64,000 nt of DNA, taken from positions 1 through 64,000 of the forward strand of contig JAGCPD010000006.1 of assembly GCA_017645305.1 (NCBI GenBank), read 5' to 3'. This document shows positions 32,802-42,746 of the stretch, one piece after another (positions within the stretch are counted from its first letter, which is position 1; each line of letters begins with the position of its first letter). The notes under the pieces were generated by a model that was not told where the DNA came from, ran no database searches, and saw nothing but the letters and a program-made list of their open reading frames with translations. The stretch comes from Bacteroidaceae bacterium (lineage in GTDB: Bacteria; Bacteroidota; Bacteroidia; Bacteroidales; Bacteroidaceae). Made by a program: the position numbers and the translations under genes.

Positions 32802-34256
32802 ATGAGAGTCCTTTTCGGCTTTCTTTTCCTTGGCCTGAACGTTATTTCGCTCTGTGCCGAAACAGATATGTTGCCCGTGCTGAGGATTTTCTTTGATGGT
32901 AAGATAGAAAAGAGCATGGAATATGTAAATGGCTCTATGCACCTTACCGATACCGATGGAAGTGTGGTGGAGCTTCCTGCCAAGTTTAAGACGCGAGGTG
33001 CCACCGCCAGTCAATATATGATGAAGCCCTCGCTTAATATGAAGTTGCGCACGTTGGATTTCACAGAGGAGGCTGACTCTGCACTGTTGGGTATGCGTTC
33101 CTGTTCATCGTGGATTTTGGATGCAATGGCCATAGACCGTATTTGTATGCGAAATCGTGTGGCATTCGATATCTGGAATGAATTCTCCCGCTTGCCCTAT
33201 GATACTGAATTTGATGGTAGGAATGGCACGGAGGGACGTTTTATTGAACTCTATATTAACGGCCAGTACTATGGTATCTACTGCTTGACGGATCGAATTA
33301 ACCGCAAACTTCTGGATCTAAAGAAAGCCCAGAAGTTGGAAGACGGCAGTACGAACATCCGTGGTACCCTTTATAAGAATGGCACTAATGACATTGCCAA
33401 CCAAAATGAACCAGGATATAACGAGGATTCCACAGCATGTGTCATAGAATGGCACAATGCATGGGAACTTTCGTACCCTGAGGATTATGCTGGCCTTCAG
33501 GCATGGCAACCCCTGCAGGATGCCATTTTGAATGGTCATACTAAAGACTATGTCAAACAATATTTTTTTCTTCAGAATCTTGCTGACTATCAGATCCTGA
33601 TTATGGCACTCAGCATTGGGGACAACTGGGGAAACAAGAATCGTTTCTTGAGTGTTCGCAATATAAAAAAGGACATCAACAGCCCTAATCCCACTGATGC
33701 TAATCGTCGTCGCTTTGTCATAACCCCTTGGGATTTGGACACTAGTTTTGGCGGTCACTATGCTGGTGATTATTTTGATGGCAACTATTCCGACTGGCCA
33801 CTGAGTGACGTTACCCAAAATTCACCCTATCCCATTTCCTCCGTAAGCGGTGATTCGGAATACTTGGGAATCCTTAAGCAACGCTGGATAGAAGGTCGGA
33901 AGGGGGCTTTCTCTCCTTCTTCTATAAACGGCAAATTGGAACGTTACTGTAATCTTTTCATACGTAGCGGGGCCTGGCAACGAATGACGGACTATTTCGA
34001 TGGACAGGAGTCACGTCCTAAGTATGTACTTGACCTTAATCGTGAAATAACACTTGTTGAGCAGTGGTATGAAACTCGTTTTCTTGAGATGGATGCCTAT
34101 TTTGGTATCTCTGATGGCATGGATGACATCAATGATGTTTATAAGCCTTATATGGATTATGCGCCCGTTTATACCCTGAGTGGCATTTGTCTTAGCGGCA
34201 AACCTGCAAAAAAGGGAATCTACATCCAAGGTAGAAAAGGATTGGTTGTTAAATAA
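32802..34256 (+). CDS. exported CotH-like kinase family protein with sorting tag
   Basis: A 484-residue protein with a signal peptide ending SLCAE. It follows the CotH pattern: KFKTRGATASQY near residue 65, FIELYINGQYYGIYCLTDRI near 150, and the metal-binding PWDLDTSFGG near 305. In Bacillus CotH is a protein kinase of spore coat proteins; Bacteroidetes homologues are exported and their targets are unknown. The end (YTLSGICL...KKGIYIQGRKGLVVK) is the same tag as in the esterase, GH115 and GLUG proteins. Elsewhere CotH genes often stand next to VTC, DUF4956 and Cthe_2159-like genes; here such genes form a separate operon 15 kb away. Confidence 0.85.
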   Translation: MRVLFGFLFLGLNVISLCAETDMLPVLRIFFDGKIEKSMEYVNGSMHLTDTDGSVVELPAKFKTRGATASQYMMKPSLNMKLRTLDFTEEADSALLGMRSCSSWILDAMAIDRICMRNRVAFDIWNEFSRLPYDTEFDGRNGTEGRFIELYINGQYYGIYCLTDRINRKLLDLKKAQKLEDGSTNIRGTLYKNGTNDIANQNEPGYNEDSTACVIEWHNAWELSYPEDYAGLQAWQPLQDAILNGHTKDYVKQYFFLQNLADYQILIMALSIGDNWGNKNRFLSVRNIKKDINSPNPTDANRRRFVITPWDLDTSFGGHYAGDYFDGNYSDWPLSDVTQNSPYPISSVSGDSEYLGILKQRWIEGRKGAFSPSSINGKLERYCNLFIRSGAWQRMTDYFDGQESRPKYVLDLNREITLVEQWYETRFLEMDAYFGISDGMDDINDVYKPYMDYAPVYTLSGICLSGKPAKKGIYIQGRKGLVVK

Positions 34257-34261
34257 GCGCT

Positions 34262-35845
34262 TTATTTCGAAATAGGCGAAGTATAGGTGGCTCCGCCTGT
34301 GCGCTCCTTCTCTATATAAGACTGTAGTTTGAAAACCTCCTGCGGATGCTGGAGAGCTACATTCTCCTGTTCAAATGGCTGCTGCATATTGTACAGCTGG
34401 GGTTCACGGGCATATCCGCTCTCCATATTGGGGCCGGAAATAATAGCCGGCCCCTGACTGGGCGGAATATACTTCCACTCCTTCGTGCGGACAGAGAGTG
34501 CATGGTTGGCAGCCTGCTCCAACACATAGGGGCGGTCTTGCCGGTCTTCCCCCAAGAGGGTGCTGAGACGGTTCTGACTGTCAATGGCACCATTTTGGGG
34601 AATACGCGCCCCTACAAGGGCACTGAGCGATGCCAACCAGTCAATCTGCGAGATAAGGGCATCCGACTCCTGTCCAGCTTGCACCTTCTTGGGCCATGAA
34701 ACAATGGCAGGAACAATGGTACCACCCTCAAATGTACTGTATTTCCCCGCACGATAGGGACCTGCCGGACGATGATCGCCAAGAAGTTCAACTGCACGGT
34801 CCTGATAGCCGTCATCCACCACGGGGCCATTATCACTGCTGAGGACGATAAGGGTATTCTCTCGCAAACCCAGGCGTTCCAGTTCGCTGATAACTTGCCC
34901 TACCGTCCAATCGAATTGTGCAATGGCATCACCCCTGAAGCCCATCGGGTTCTTGCCTCTGAAACGTTCATGGGGGAAACGCGGCACATGCACGTCGTTG
35001 GTGGCCAGATACATGAAAAAAGGCTCCTGCTGATGTTTCTGAATGAAGTAGATGGCATGAGCTGCAATGCTGTCGGCAATGTTCTCGTCCTTCCAGAGTG
35101 CCTTGCCACCACCCTTCATGTATCCGATGCGGCCTATGCCGTTCACAATACTCTGATTGTGTCCGTGACTGGCCTTCAAGTTGTAAAGCAACTCTGGGTT
35201 TTCCTTGCCTGTGGGTTCACCTGGAAAGTTCTCCTCATAATTTACCAGAATGGGAGCCGAAGCATCATAGTTAGCCACATGCCCCTGCTCTATGAAAACG
35301 CAAGGTGTTCGGTCAGCTGTTGCCGCCATAATATAATGGTAGTCAAACCCTATATCTCCCGGATGCATAGGTAACTGGGCGTTCCAGTCCTGCTCTCCGT
35401 TCCTGTCGTCCAGTCCCAGATGCCATTTGCCTATGGCAGCGGTGGCGTAGCCCACATTCTTGAAAGCATCAGCAATGGTGAACTGTTCAGGCCGAATAAT
35501 CATGCCCGCATTGCCACGTGCAATATCCGTGTTGGGGTGACGGAAAGCGTATTCGCCAGTAAGCAGACCGTAACGCGACGGCGTACTGGTGGCTGCTATA
35601 GCATGTACGTTGGTAAAACGGATGCCACTCTGTGCCAGTGCGTTGACATTGGGAGTCTGTACGCGAGTAGCACCAAAGCATTCCAAGTCGCCATAGCCAA
35701 GGTCATCGGCCAGGATGACAATCACATTTGGTTGTTGACGGTTATTGACAAATGAATTTCCCTTCTGAGTCTTAGCTATAGCGGGGATGATGGGCAGAAA
35801 AGCAGAAGCTAATGCACCATAGTGGAATATGTGTTCTTTCTTCAT
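34262..35845 (-). CDS. S1-family sulfatase, Ser-type active site
   Basis: A 527-residue exported protein (ATG at 35845) with the alkaline-phosphatase-like fold: VIVILADDLGYGDLECFG supplies the metal-binding aspartates; ATSTPSRYGLLTGEY carries the formylglycine site. The modified residue is serine (S87), so maturation needs a radical-SAM anSME enzyme, which is not in this window. It removes sulfate from glycans such as mucin or glycosaminoglycans; the substrate is not defined by sequence. Its 3' end is only 5 bases from the convergent CotH gene, leaving no room for a usual terminator. Confidence 0.92.
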   Translation of the reverse strand: MKKEHIFHYGALASAFLPIIPAIAKTQKGNSFVNNRQQPNVIVILADDLGYGDLECFGATRVQTPNVNALAQSGIRFTNVHAIAATSTPSRYGLLTGEYAFRHPNTDIARGNAGMIIRPEQFTIADAFKNVGYATAAIGKWHLGLDDRNGEQDWNAQLPMHPGDIGFDYHYIMAATADRTPCVFIEQGHVANYDASAPILVNYEENFPGEPTGKENPELLYNLKASHGHNQSIVNGIGRIGYMKGGGKALWKDENIADSIAAHAIYFIQKHQQEPFFMYLATNDVHVPRFPHERFRGKNPMGFRGDAIAQFDWTVGQVISELERLGLRENTLIVLSSDNGPVVDDGYQDRAVELLGDHRPAGPYRAGKYSTFEGGTIVPAIVSWPKKVQAGQESDALISQIDWLASLSALVGARIPQNGAIDSQNRLSTLLGEDRQDRPYVLEQAANHALSVRTKEWKYIPPSQGPAIISGPNMESGYAREPQLYNMQQPFEQENVALQHPQEVFKLQSYIEKERTGGATYTSPISK

Positions 35846-35852
35846 AACGTTG

Positions 35853-35860
35853 CAAAGATA
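35853..35860 (-). promoter_or_regulatory. -7 box of sulfatase gene with very short leader
   Basis: TATCTTTG on the minus strand ends 7 bases before the sulfatase ATG, so the leader would be about 5 bases or less. Confidence 0.6.
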
Positions 35861-35955
35861 CACAGATTTTCTGATTCACAATCTTTTTTTGAGAGAAAAA
35901 CAATTGGGAGCCAGATAAATCCCAGCTCCCAATGTGTTACGTTATGGATGTGAAG

Positions 35956-38900
35956 TTATTTAACAAGAATCTTGCGTCCATTTTGGATGTAAAGACCCTT
36001 TTGAGGTTTCTGCACCTTGCGGCCGGAGAGGTCGTAAACAGCTTCACCATTATTATGAATTATGAATTGAGAATTGTTAATTTTCTCCAAGCCATCTTCT
36101 TCATCGCTTACGTAACCGCAGAAGGTGGTGTAGTCGCCACGTTCTACCTGCCAGTTCAGGATAGGCCAGCCGTTACCGATAGTACCATTGCTGTTCCAAC
36201 CTTCCCACTTGTTTGCAACATTACAAATTTCTTCCTGATTCTGTATGCCATAATAGAGGAAGTTCTGGGTGCTGTATCCCTGCTCGTCGGCAATGGCTAT
36301 GGTAGCTTGGCTGCCATTGGCCTTACCGGCAGAGTAACTGTTGATGATGGTCAAGCCAGAATTGCCGGCACCAATAAAGTCACCGAGATAACCCTCGCCG
36401 CAGACATTTGCATTGGCATAGACATTGGTGATAGTGGTATTGCTCATTACAGAACCGATGAGGGCACCAGCAGTGCCTTCCGCTGCTTCAACAGTACCGC
36501 TAACATATACGCCGCTAATAGTTGTCAAGGGTGCATCCTCTGCCTCTGCATCGCCTGTACGACCTGCCAGACCGCCTACAGAAGCGGTGTTGCTACCATC
36601 AACCTTGATGTTCCAGAGACCTAAGTTCTGAACGCTACCTACGAGGGCACCGAAGAAGCCTGTTTCGTCTGTATTGTCCTCGTTGGCAGCAATAGTTACG
36701 TTTTTGATGATATGATTATTACCATCCAGGCTGACACGTTTGCCATAACCCTCAGAGAAGCTGTTGCCGAAGAAGTTAGCATTCAGTGGCCACCAGCCCT
36801 TTCCGTACATCTCGATATCATCCATCAGTTTGAAGTAGGTGGTTTGTCCGTTTACCAAACGATCGGGCATACTTTGCAGGTCGGCGGTAGTGGCAATCTG
36901 ATAAGGATCTGTTTCTGTACCACGACCCTTTGTTTGCAATAGTGTAGCCTTCATGGTTACTTTGTCCATATCAAACTCGATGAGGTATTTACCGGCAGGT
37001 GAGATGCGCCATGTGCGGTCCAATCCGCGAACCAGGCTGTCAACCTTTTGTCCGCTCTCTAACATCAGGTACTGCTCGCTGCTTCCATAGCGTGCCTCCG
37101 TCCAACTGCTACGGGCTGTGGTGCTGTAATTGACCATATCCTCGGTGCTGCGGCAAGCCATGATACCAAATGAACAGAACGAGTTGGCATTGTCCAGTAC
37201 CATATCCACAGTACCCACATACTTACCATTGCCCACGTGCTGCAAAGGCCAGTGCTCGTTATTCTTCCAACGGTCTGTAGTACCGCTACGATTTGTGAGT
37301 GTACCGGTTACATATACCTGATTATCCCAGTTGTATTTGTCTTGCAACTGGCAATCTACGATGCCGTTTTCCACGTCGAGCACAATATTATACGTACCAT
37401 TTAGTGCCTGCAGGTCGGTTCCACCCTCCTGTACACCAAAGATGTGGTTGGCAGGAGTTACAAAGTTACGGTTGGCCTCGTTGCACTTATAGATGGTATT
37501 GATGCGACGGAAATAGAAGCCTGCACGCTGGTAGCCTTGGATGCGGCGACTGCGGTCCTGCAGCGTAACGCTTCCTACCCACTTGCCTTCAGCATTCTGG
37601 TAGAGCGGATAAAGGGTACACATGCGGCTGTAGTCCCATTCGCCATTTTCAGAGTTCTCGTCATAAAGATCGCCCTGAACGTAGATAACACCACCAAACT
37701 GAGGATCCTGCATCAGGCTGTTGATTTTCTCTGTTACTTGCTCATCTGTGAGGTCGCCTGTAACGAGGTTTGTAGAGAGTTCGTCGTAGAGAGCAATCAT
37801 ATACTCCTGAAGTTTGCCTTCTTCAAGTCCGTTAGCCATATCGATAGCATACTGATTAAGATCTGCTAACTGTTTGTAAAGTTCTATGCTAGGTTCTATG
37901 GCATTGAACTCGTCATTGATGAGGCTGATGAGTTCTAACTGCTTGTCGATATTGTTGCTGACACGTATTTGGCCGATGTACTTGCGGATGTTGTCAGTGT
38001 GTGACTGACTCATGTAGCGTTCCTGTTCATCGCGCTGAATCTCCAGCAAGTCGAGTCTGGTCTCATACTGTTCCATCATGTCGGCGATGGTTTGCTGACT
38101 ATTTCCCTGATAGATGAGTTGGAAGTTGCCCCATACAGTGTGGTTCTTGCTGTGCCAGGGGGTAGCTTCGTTGCGAACACCCAGACGTAAGGTGCCATCG
38201 GTAACAACGGCATAGGCACTTTGCTTGTAGCGGTCGCCATTGAAAGCAAAGCTGGCTGTGTAGGTGTTGTCTGGGATATATCCAATACCATCTATGAGGA
38301 TGTCCTTGCTGCCAGTTTCCTCTCCGTTGTGGGGAGCTTCTGGATCTGTGGTACTGTCGTAACGGCAGTTCACGCCATTGATGGCATTCATCTCCTCGAT
38401 GGGATCGGCATAAACACTCATGATGGGCGTTGCATAGTTGTTCAGGAAGAGCTTGGCGGGAATGGCATCGGTACCATCGTACAGTCCTTCGTGTCCGGCC
38501 CCGGGACGGTGATAGGCATTGGCACGCAGTTCGTATATTCCGTTGGGAATGCCGGTAATCAGTTGAGCAACCTCGAAGGTTGAATTGTAGCCGGCAGCAA
38601 CGGGGAAGACATCAGTGAAGCCTGAGTTGTCAACTATATTGCCGTTCTGGCTGTCATCCAGTTGTACAGTCCATCCTTTCCAATCGCCTTCGTTGAACTT
38701 GGGGTTAACAATGATTGAGGTAACATCCATGCCTTCCGTGGGATTTGCTGTTACGGCTTCTGCCAAAAGGGTGCGTGCAAACTGTGCCTCGGCCTGTAGT
38801 TCTTCAATACCCAGCTGACGGTTCTCCTTTATGTATAGGTAGGTTCCGTTGGGGAAGCGTTCAGAAACTCCTTCCTCTTCTGTGAGATAGGACTCCAAAC

Positions 38901-41900
38901 GGTCTGCCTCATCACCCTGCATCTTGTCGTTGTTCTTCTCCCAGTACTCCATGATTTCCTCCACGGTGGCATAGTATGTCTGATAGGCGGGAACACAGAG
39001 CTTAATCATATCTGGTAGGCGGGCAGCCTTGTCGGCGGTAGCCAGAATCTCATCCTTATCGGTAAGGTTCTCTGCACCTTCCATAATATTCTCATATTCT
39101 TCAATAAGGCTTGCCTGACTCTCTAAACTGGAAAGTTCCTGTTCATCGTCAGCAATCTGTTGTGCAATAAGGGTATATGCTTCGGCATCGTCACCAATGT
39201 ACTCCAAACGCAGGCGGTCAATGGCTGTATAGCAGTTGTTGTTCTGAACCTGATTGCTAAAGCCAATGGTAAGGGTGTCGGCAGTAACAGCTATATAGAG
39301 GTAGTTCCAGTATTTGCCTTTGCTGAAGTATTTGGCTGTACCGGCAACGGCAGAGGGTACATAGGTCTCGTCTGTGAGCTGGGCTTCGCCCTGCCCGTCG
39401 TTCAACTTGTAATCCATGGCATCTGCGGTGATATCCTTCAGACGGACGCTGGTACGCAAACCGGCAGTTTCGGCATAGACGTAAGAGTTCCGCTCCAAGT
39501 CATTGAAGTTCACAGGGTCGCCATATATGTCCTCGTTGGTAAGGGCTGCGGCACGACTGTATCCTTGAACGCGCAAACGATAAACACCAGGCTGGAGGCC
39601 GGCAATACGCTGATAGGTGTTGAATGTCTTGTTGGTATGCTCGGCAAGGCCGCTTGTCACATTGGGAGCCGTACCTTCCCAACCGAAGTTATCAACGTTG
39701 AAGTCGGGATTCTTGATGCCCTTTATAAAGCCGTCAAAATCGGGGTCTTCCTGACCGCAGACGGTACAGAAACCGTGGCTAAACTCGTGGTCGGGAATAA
39801 CAGCATCCTTACTGTTGGAGTAAGTAACGGAAGAGGGATCTACGGTACCGTCGCAAAGCATCTTGCCCTTGGGATAAACGGTATCGTGACCGTTGGCAAA
39901 GGGAACTGGTGTGGCATCTGCCTCGGCACCATTGTCCAGATTCTGGAACCAAGAGATAGTGGTCTGGTCACCATTCAGTTTGTAGCAGAGCTCTCCAGAC
40001 TCTATCATTTCAGAATCTTCGATGATAACTCCCTGCTCACCTTGTGTGGCATAGATGTTCTTGAAGACACCGTTACCATGTCGGACAAGCCACATGTCTG
40101 TGCGGTCGTTACCCGTTACATCGGCACAAGACCAGCAGTTTGAAATCACAGGGCTGTTACTGCCAGCCCATCCCACAAGAGCAGCGCATTCGGTAGAACC
40201 TTCTATGATACCCGTAGAGAAACAGTTTTCTATGGTAAGGCTAGTCTTGCTGCCGGAATTACCGCCAAAGATGCCGGCGGCCTGCTTGCTTGTGGCATAA
40301 ACGTTACCCATGTTACCCAGATTGCGAAGGGTTACGGAACCGCTCATCTGGTTGGTTCCGCCAACTAAGGCTGCGCATTCGCCGGTGGCACTAATCGAGC
40401 AGGTTTCGTCTAACAGCAGATTCTCAATAACTGCTCCGTTACCGGGCTGCCCAATAAAACCTGTGTAGTTGCCACCACCGATGTGCAAGTTGCTGATCTT
40501 ATGTCCCTGTCCGTCAAAGTGACCGGTATATCTGACACCGTTACTTCCAATAGGCATGAAAAGGTCTGAGTAGTTTTCCATATCGATGTCAGCCGTCAGG
40601 CGAACATCCCAGTTGCCATAGTTTCTTTCATTTACCATACGTGAAAGCCAGTACAACTTGGAGTCAGTATCAATGCAATGGAATCCATCTACCACCTCGG
40701 CATAGTCCAGCTGCGGTGCATCGCAATTAACACAGAAACCATCCTCAAACTCGTGGGGAGGCAGAATGGTTGTGGTGTTGCTGAAGGTAACAGTGCCTAA
40801 AGGCGTTCCGTCGCAAAGGAGTTCTCCGGCGGCATACACCTGACTTCCCTCTATAAAATAGGCAGAGGGGAAGGGGGTGGCATCGGTTCCTATCTTTTGG
40901 TACCACGAAATAACAGACTGGTCACCGTTGAGCAAGTAGCAAAGCTCTCCGCCCTCCACGGGATTGTCAGTTGTCCATTCTTCGTAGATTCCCTGGCCGA
41001 TTTCCTCCATACCACTGATATCATAGCAATTAGTGAGAGCAAGAGTTCCTGGTTCATAGCGGATAAGGTTGCAGATATAGTCATATTTGTTGCCTGCATT
41101 GTCCATTCCGTTGATGATACCGGTGTTCACGCAGTTGCTCATAGAACTGCCGCCCTGGTTAATCCAGGAACAGAAGGCTGTGGCGGGAGTACCTGTAATC
41201 TCGCCAGTGTTCAGACAGTTTACAATTTTGATGGAAGGATAGCCGCTGGAGCCGGCACCGATGATACCTGCGGCAGACGCGGTACCAATAACGGTTGCCT
41301 CGTTCACGCAGTTTTCTACTGTCAGGGGTGATCCTGCATTGGTCTGCACTCCACCGATAAGACCCGCAACCTGTCCGTTACCGCTGACCTCGCAGCTCTT
41401 GTCGATAATCAGATTGCGAATAATACTACCGCCACGCACGTAACCAAAGAATCCAACGCCGTTCTGAGGCATATCCAGAATCATGTTCTTGATGCGGTGT
41501 CCCTGTCCGTCAAATATACCATTGTATTTATAGGTGGTATTGGGACCGATGGGTGTATGGGCATTTACGGTACCACCGAAATCTATATCGGCTGTAAGCT
41601 TACCGTTAATTGTAGTTTCATGTTCGTCGTTTACCATAGCTGTGAACCACTTGAGGTCAGCTACAGACGCCAGAGGCAGGAAATCGTCGGCATCTGGCGT
41701 AATATGGTCTCTTAGTAGGTTGCCGCAGACACTGCACCATCCGTCCACATCGTTGTGCTGAGGAGTGGGCGAAGTATCTTCGTTGGAGTAGATAAGTTCT
41801 CCGTCGATGACAGTTCCGTCACAACGTTTGTTACCGATTCCGTACACTTCTTTATGTGTACTGAAGGGAACGGGGTATCCATCTTCGCCCAATGTCTGAT

Positions 41901-42705
41901 AGAAAACGGTGCTGTTTGCACCCTTGTTCAGTAGGTAGCAAAGCTCGCCAGTGGCAAGGATGGAAGAGTTGATGTAGGTTGTTCCACCGGGAGCATTGCC
42001 ATTGTCGCCGTCCTGCTCGTATGCAAAACAATTGGTTGTGGCAGCCTTGTTCTGAGGATTACAGAAACAGAATGCAGAGGGCAGTTCTGTTTCCATGATG
42101 GAGATACAGTTGCGGGCATTGACAGATCCTGCCGAATTCACCCATCCGCAGAAGCCCATATTGTAGGCATCGATTCCTGTGTATTTTATGGCAGAAACGC
42201 AGTTGGTAATGTTTGTTCCACCGTTTACATAACCCATGAACGCACCATTAGATGCATTGTTGCCATAGTTTGCGTTGATGGTAGCCAGTACAACTACATT
42301 CTCGAACGTACCATAGCCGGTACCGCCCAAAACGGCAGAGTTCTTATAGGTGGCGTTGATGTAGCCATCCACGATAAGGTTCTTGACGGTTCCCTTGAAC
42401 TTTACGAACATAGCTGACGCCTCGCCGGGGAAGTCGTAATTAACTGTAATGGTGTGTCCGGCTCCGTCCAGGGTTCCGGTGAAATCACTTGCGGTAGCCA
42501 TCCTGAAGTTGAGGTCAGGAATATCAGCTGTAAGCTTGATATTCGTCTTTTCGTAGCCGGCAATCTTTGTCCAAGTTTGCAGGTCTGCCTTGCTGCTAAT
42601 CAGATACGCACCGCTCTCGTCCTTTTGCAAATCTTGTGCAAAGACGTTTGCTCCTAGGAGCCACATGGTGGCGATCAGGAACATGGAGAGTAGTCTTGTC
42701 TTCAT
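35956..42705 (-). CDS. giant secreted GLUG-repeat protein with CHCC modules and sorting tag
   Basis: A 2249-residue protein with a signal peptide ending VFAQ. Three modules of 300-350 residues (from about 30, 340 and 690) each have GLUG beta-helix motifs (FxGxxDGxGHxI...N) and close with a segment of pattern C-x(20-30)-H-x(5-8)-CxxC (ending WCSVC, FCVNC, FCTVC). Two beta-sandwich binding-like domains follow (about 1050-1230 and 1370-1570), with a coiled-coil-rich part between and after. A fourth GLUG region is near 1990-2190. The end is a repeat-derived linker (INNSQFIIHNN) and the tag YDLSGRKV...GLYIQNGRKILVK. It is likely a cell-surface adhesin or glycan-binding protein; it probably shares a transcript with GH115, 41 bases upstream. 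Confidence 0.8.
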   Translation of the reverse strand: MKTRLLSMFLIATMWLLGANVFAQDLQKDESGAYLISSKADLQTWTKIAGYEKTNIKLTADIPDLNFRMATASDFTGTLDGAGHTITVNYDFPGEASAMFVKFKGTVKNLIVDGYINATYKNSAVLGGTGYGTFENVVVLATINANYGNNASNGAFMGYVNGGTNITNCVSAIKYTGIDAYNMGFCGWVNSAGSVNARNCISIMETELPSAFCFCNPQNKAATTNCFAYEQDGDNGNAPGGTTYINSSILATGELCYLLNKGANSTVFYQTLGEDGYPVPFSTHKEVYGIGNKRCDGTVIDGELIYSNEDTSPTPQHNDVDGWCSVCGNLLRDHITPDADDFLPLASVADLKWFTAMVNDEHETTINGKLTADIDFGGTVNAHTPIGPNTTYKYNGIFDGQGHRIKNMILDMPQNGVGFFGYVRGGSIIRNLIIDKSCEVSGNGQVAGLIGGVQTNAGSPLTVENCVNEATVIGTASAAGIIGAGSSGYPSIKIVNCLNTGEITGTPATAFCSWINQGGSSMSNCVNTGIINGMDNAGNKYDYICNLIRYEPGTLALTNCYDISGMEEIGQGIYEEWTTDNPVEGGELCYLLNGDQSVISWYQKIGTDATPFPSAYFIEGSQVYAAGELLCDGTPLGTVTFSNTTTILPPHEFEDGFCVNCDAPQLDYAEVVDGFHCIDTDSKLYWLSRMVNERNYGNWDVRLTADIDMENYSDLFMPIGSNGVRYTGHFDGQGHKISNLHIGGGNYTGFIGQPGNGAVIENLLLDETCSISATGECAALVGGTNQMSGSVTLRNLGNMGNVYATSKQAAGIFGGNSGSKTSLTIENCFSTGIIEGSTECAALVGWAGSNSPVISNCWSCADVTGNDRTDMWLVRHGNGVFKNIYATQGEQGVIIEDSEMIESGELCYKLNGDQTTISWFQNLDNGAEADATPVPFANGHDTVYPKGKMLCDGTVDPSSVTYSNSKDAVIPDHEFSHGFCTVCGQEDPDFDGFIKGIKNPDFNVDNFGWEGTAPNVTSGLAEHTNKTFNTYQRIAGLQPGVYRLRVQGYSRAAALTNEDIYGDPVNFNDLERNSYVYAETAGLRTSVRLKDITADAMDYKLNDGQGEAQLTDETYVPSAVAGTAKYFSKGKYWNYLYIAVTADTLTIGFSNQVQNNNCYTAIDRLRLEYIGDDAEAYTLIAQQIADDEQELSSLESQASLIEEYENIMEGAENLTDKDEILATADKAARLPDMIKLCVPAYQTYYATVEEIMEYWEKNNDKMQGDEADRLESYLTEEEGVSERFPNGTYLYIKENRQLGIEELQAEAQFARTLLAEAVTANPTEGMDVTSIIVNPKFNEGDWKGWTVQLDDSQNGNIVDNSGFTDVFPVAAGYNSTFEVAQLITGIPNGIYELRANAYHRPGAGHEGLYDGTDAIPAKLFLNNYATPIMSVYADPIEEMNAINGVNCRYDSTTDPEAPHNGEETGSKDILIDGIGYIPDNTYTASFAFNGDRYKQSAYAVVTDGTLRLGVRNEATPWHSKNHTVWGNFQLIYQGNSQQTIADMMEQYETRLDLLEIQRDEQERYMSQSHTDNIRKYIGQIRVSNNIDKQLELISLINDEFNAIEPSIELYKQLADLNQYAIDMANGLEEGKLQEYMIALYDELSTNLVTGDLTDEQVTEKINSLMQDPQFGGVIYVQGDLYDENSENGEWDYSRMCTLYPLYQNAEGKWVGSVTLQDRSRRIQGYQRAGFYFRRINTIYKCNEANRNFVTPANHIFGVQEGGTDLQALNGTYNIVLDVENGIVDCQLQDKYNWDNQVYVTGTLTNRSGTTDRWKNNEHWPLQHVGNGKYVGTVDMVLDNANSFCSFGIMACRSTEDMVNYSTTARSSWTEARYGSSEQYLMLESGQKVDSLVRGLDRTWRISPAGKYLIEFDMDKVTMKATLLQTKGRGTETDPYQIATTADLQSMPDRLVNGQTTYFKLMDDIEMYGKGWWPLNANFFGNSFSEGYGKRVSLDGNNHIIKNVTIAANEDNTDETGFFGALVGSVQNLGLWNIKVDGSNTASVGGLAGRTGDAEAEDAPLTTISGVYVSGTVEAAEGTAGALIGSVMSNTTITNVYANANVCGEGYLGDFIGAGNSGLTIINSYSAGKANGSQATIAIADEQGYSTQNFLYYGIQNQEEICNVANKWEGWNSNGTIGNGWPILNWQVERGDYTTFCGYVSDEEDGLEKINNSQFIIHNNGEAVYDLSGRKVQKPQKGLYIQNGRKILVK
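36048..36082. repeat. dispersed repeat related to family A, in frame before a C-terminal tag
   Basis: The sequence TATGAATTATGAATTGAGAA gives NNSQFIIHNN on the minus strand, directly before the sorting tag of the GLUG protein. Similarity to the other family A copies is loose. Confidence 0.6.
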
Positions 42706-42746
42706 TGTTAATTTGTTTGAGTTAGTAAATTATTTGGTTTATGAGT

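Noticed and set aside
36048-36082. Insertion sequence end
   Set aside because: It has no terminal inverted repeats or transposase nearby; the segment is a short tandem repeat only.
39160-40143. 327-codon plus-strand frame inside the GLUG gene
   Set aside because: Antisense to regular GLUG repeats; its apparent repetitiveness mirrors the real gene.
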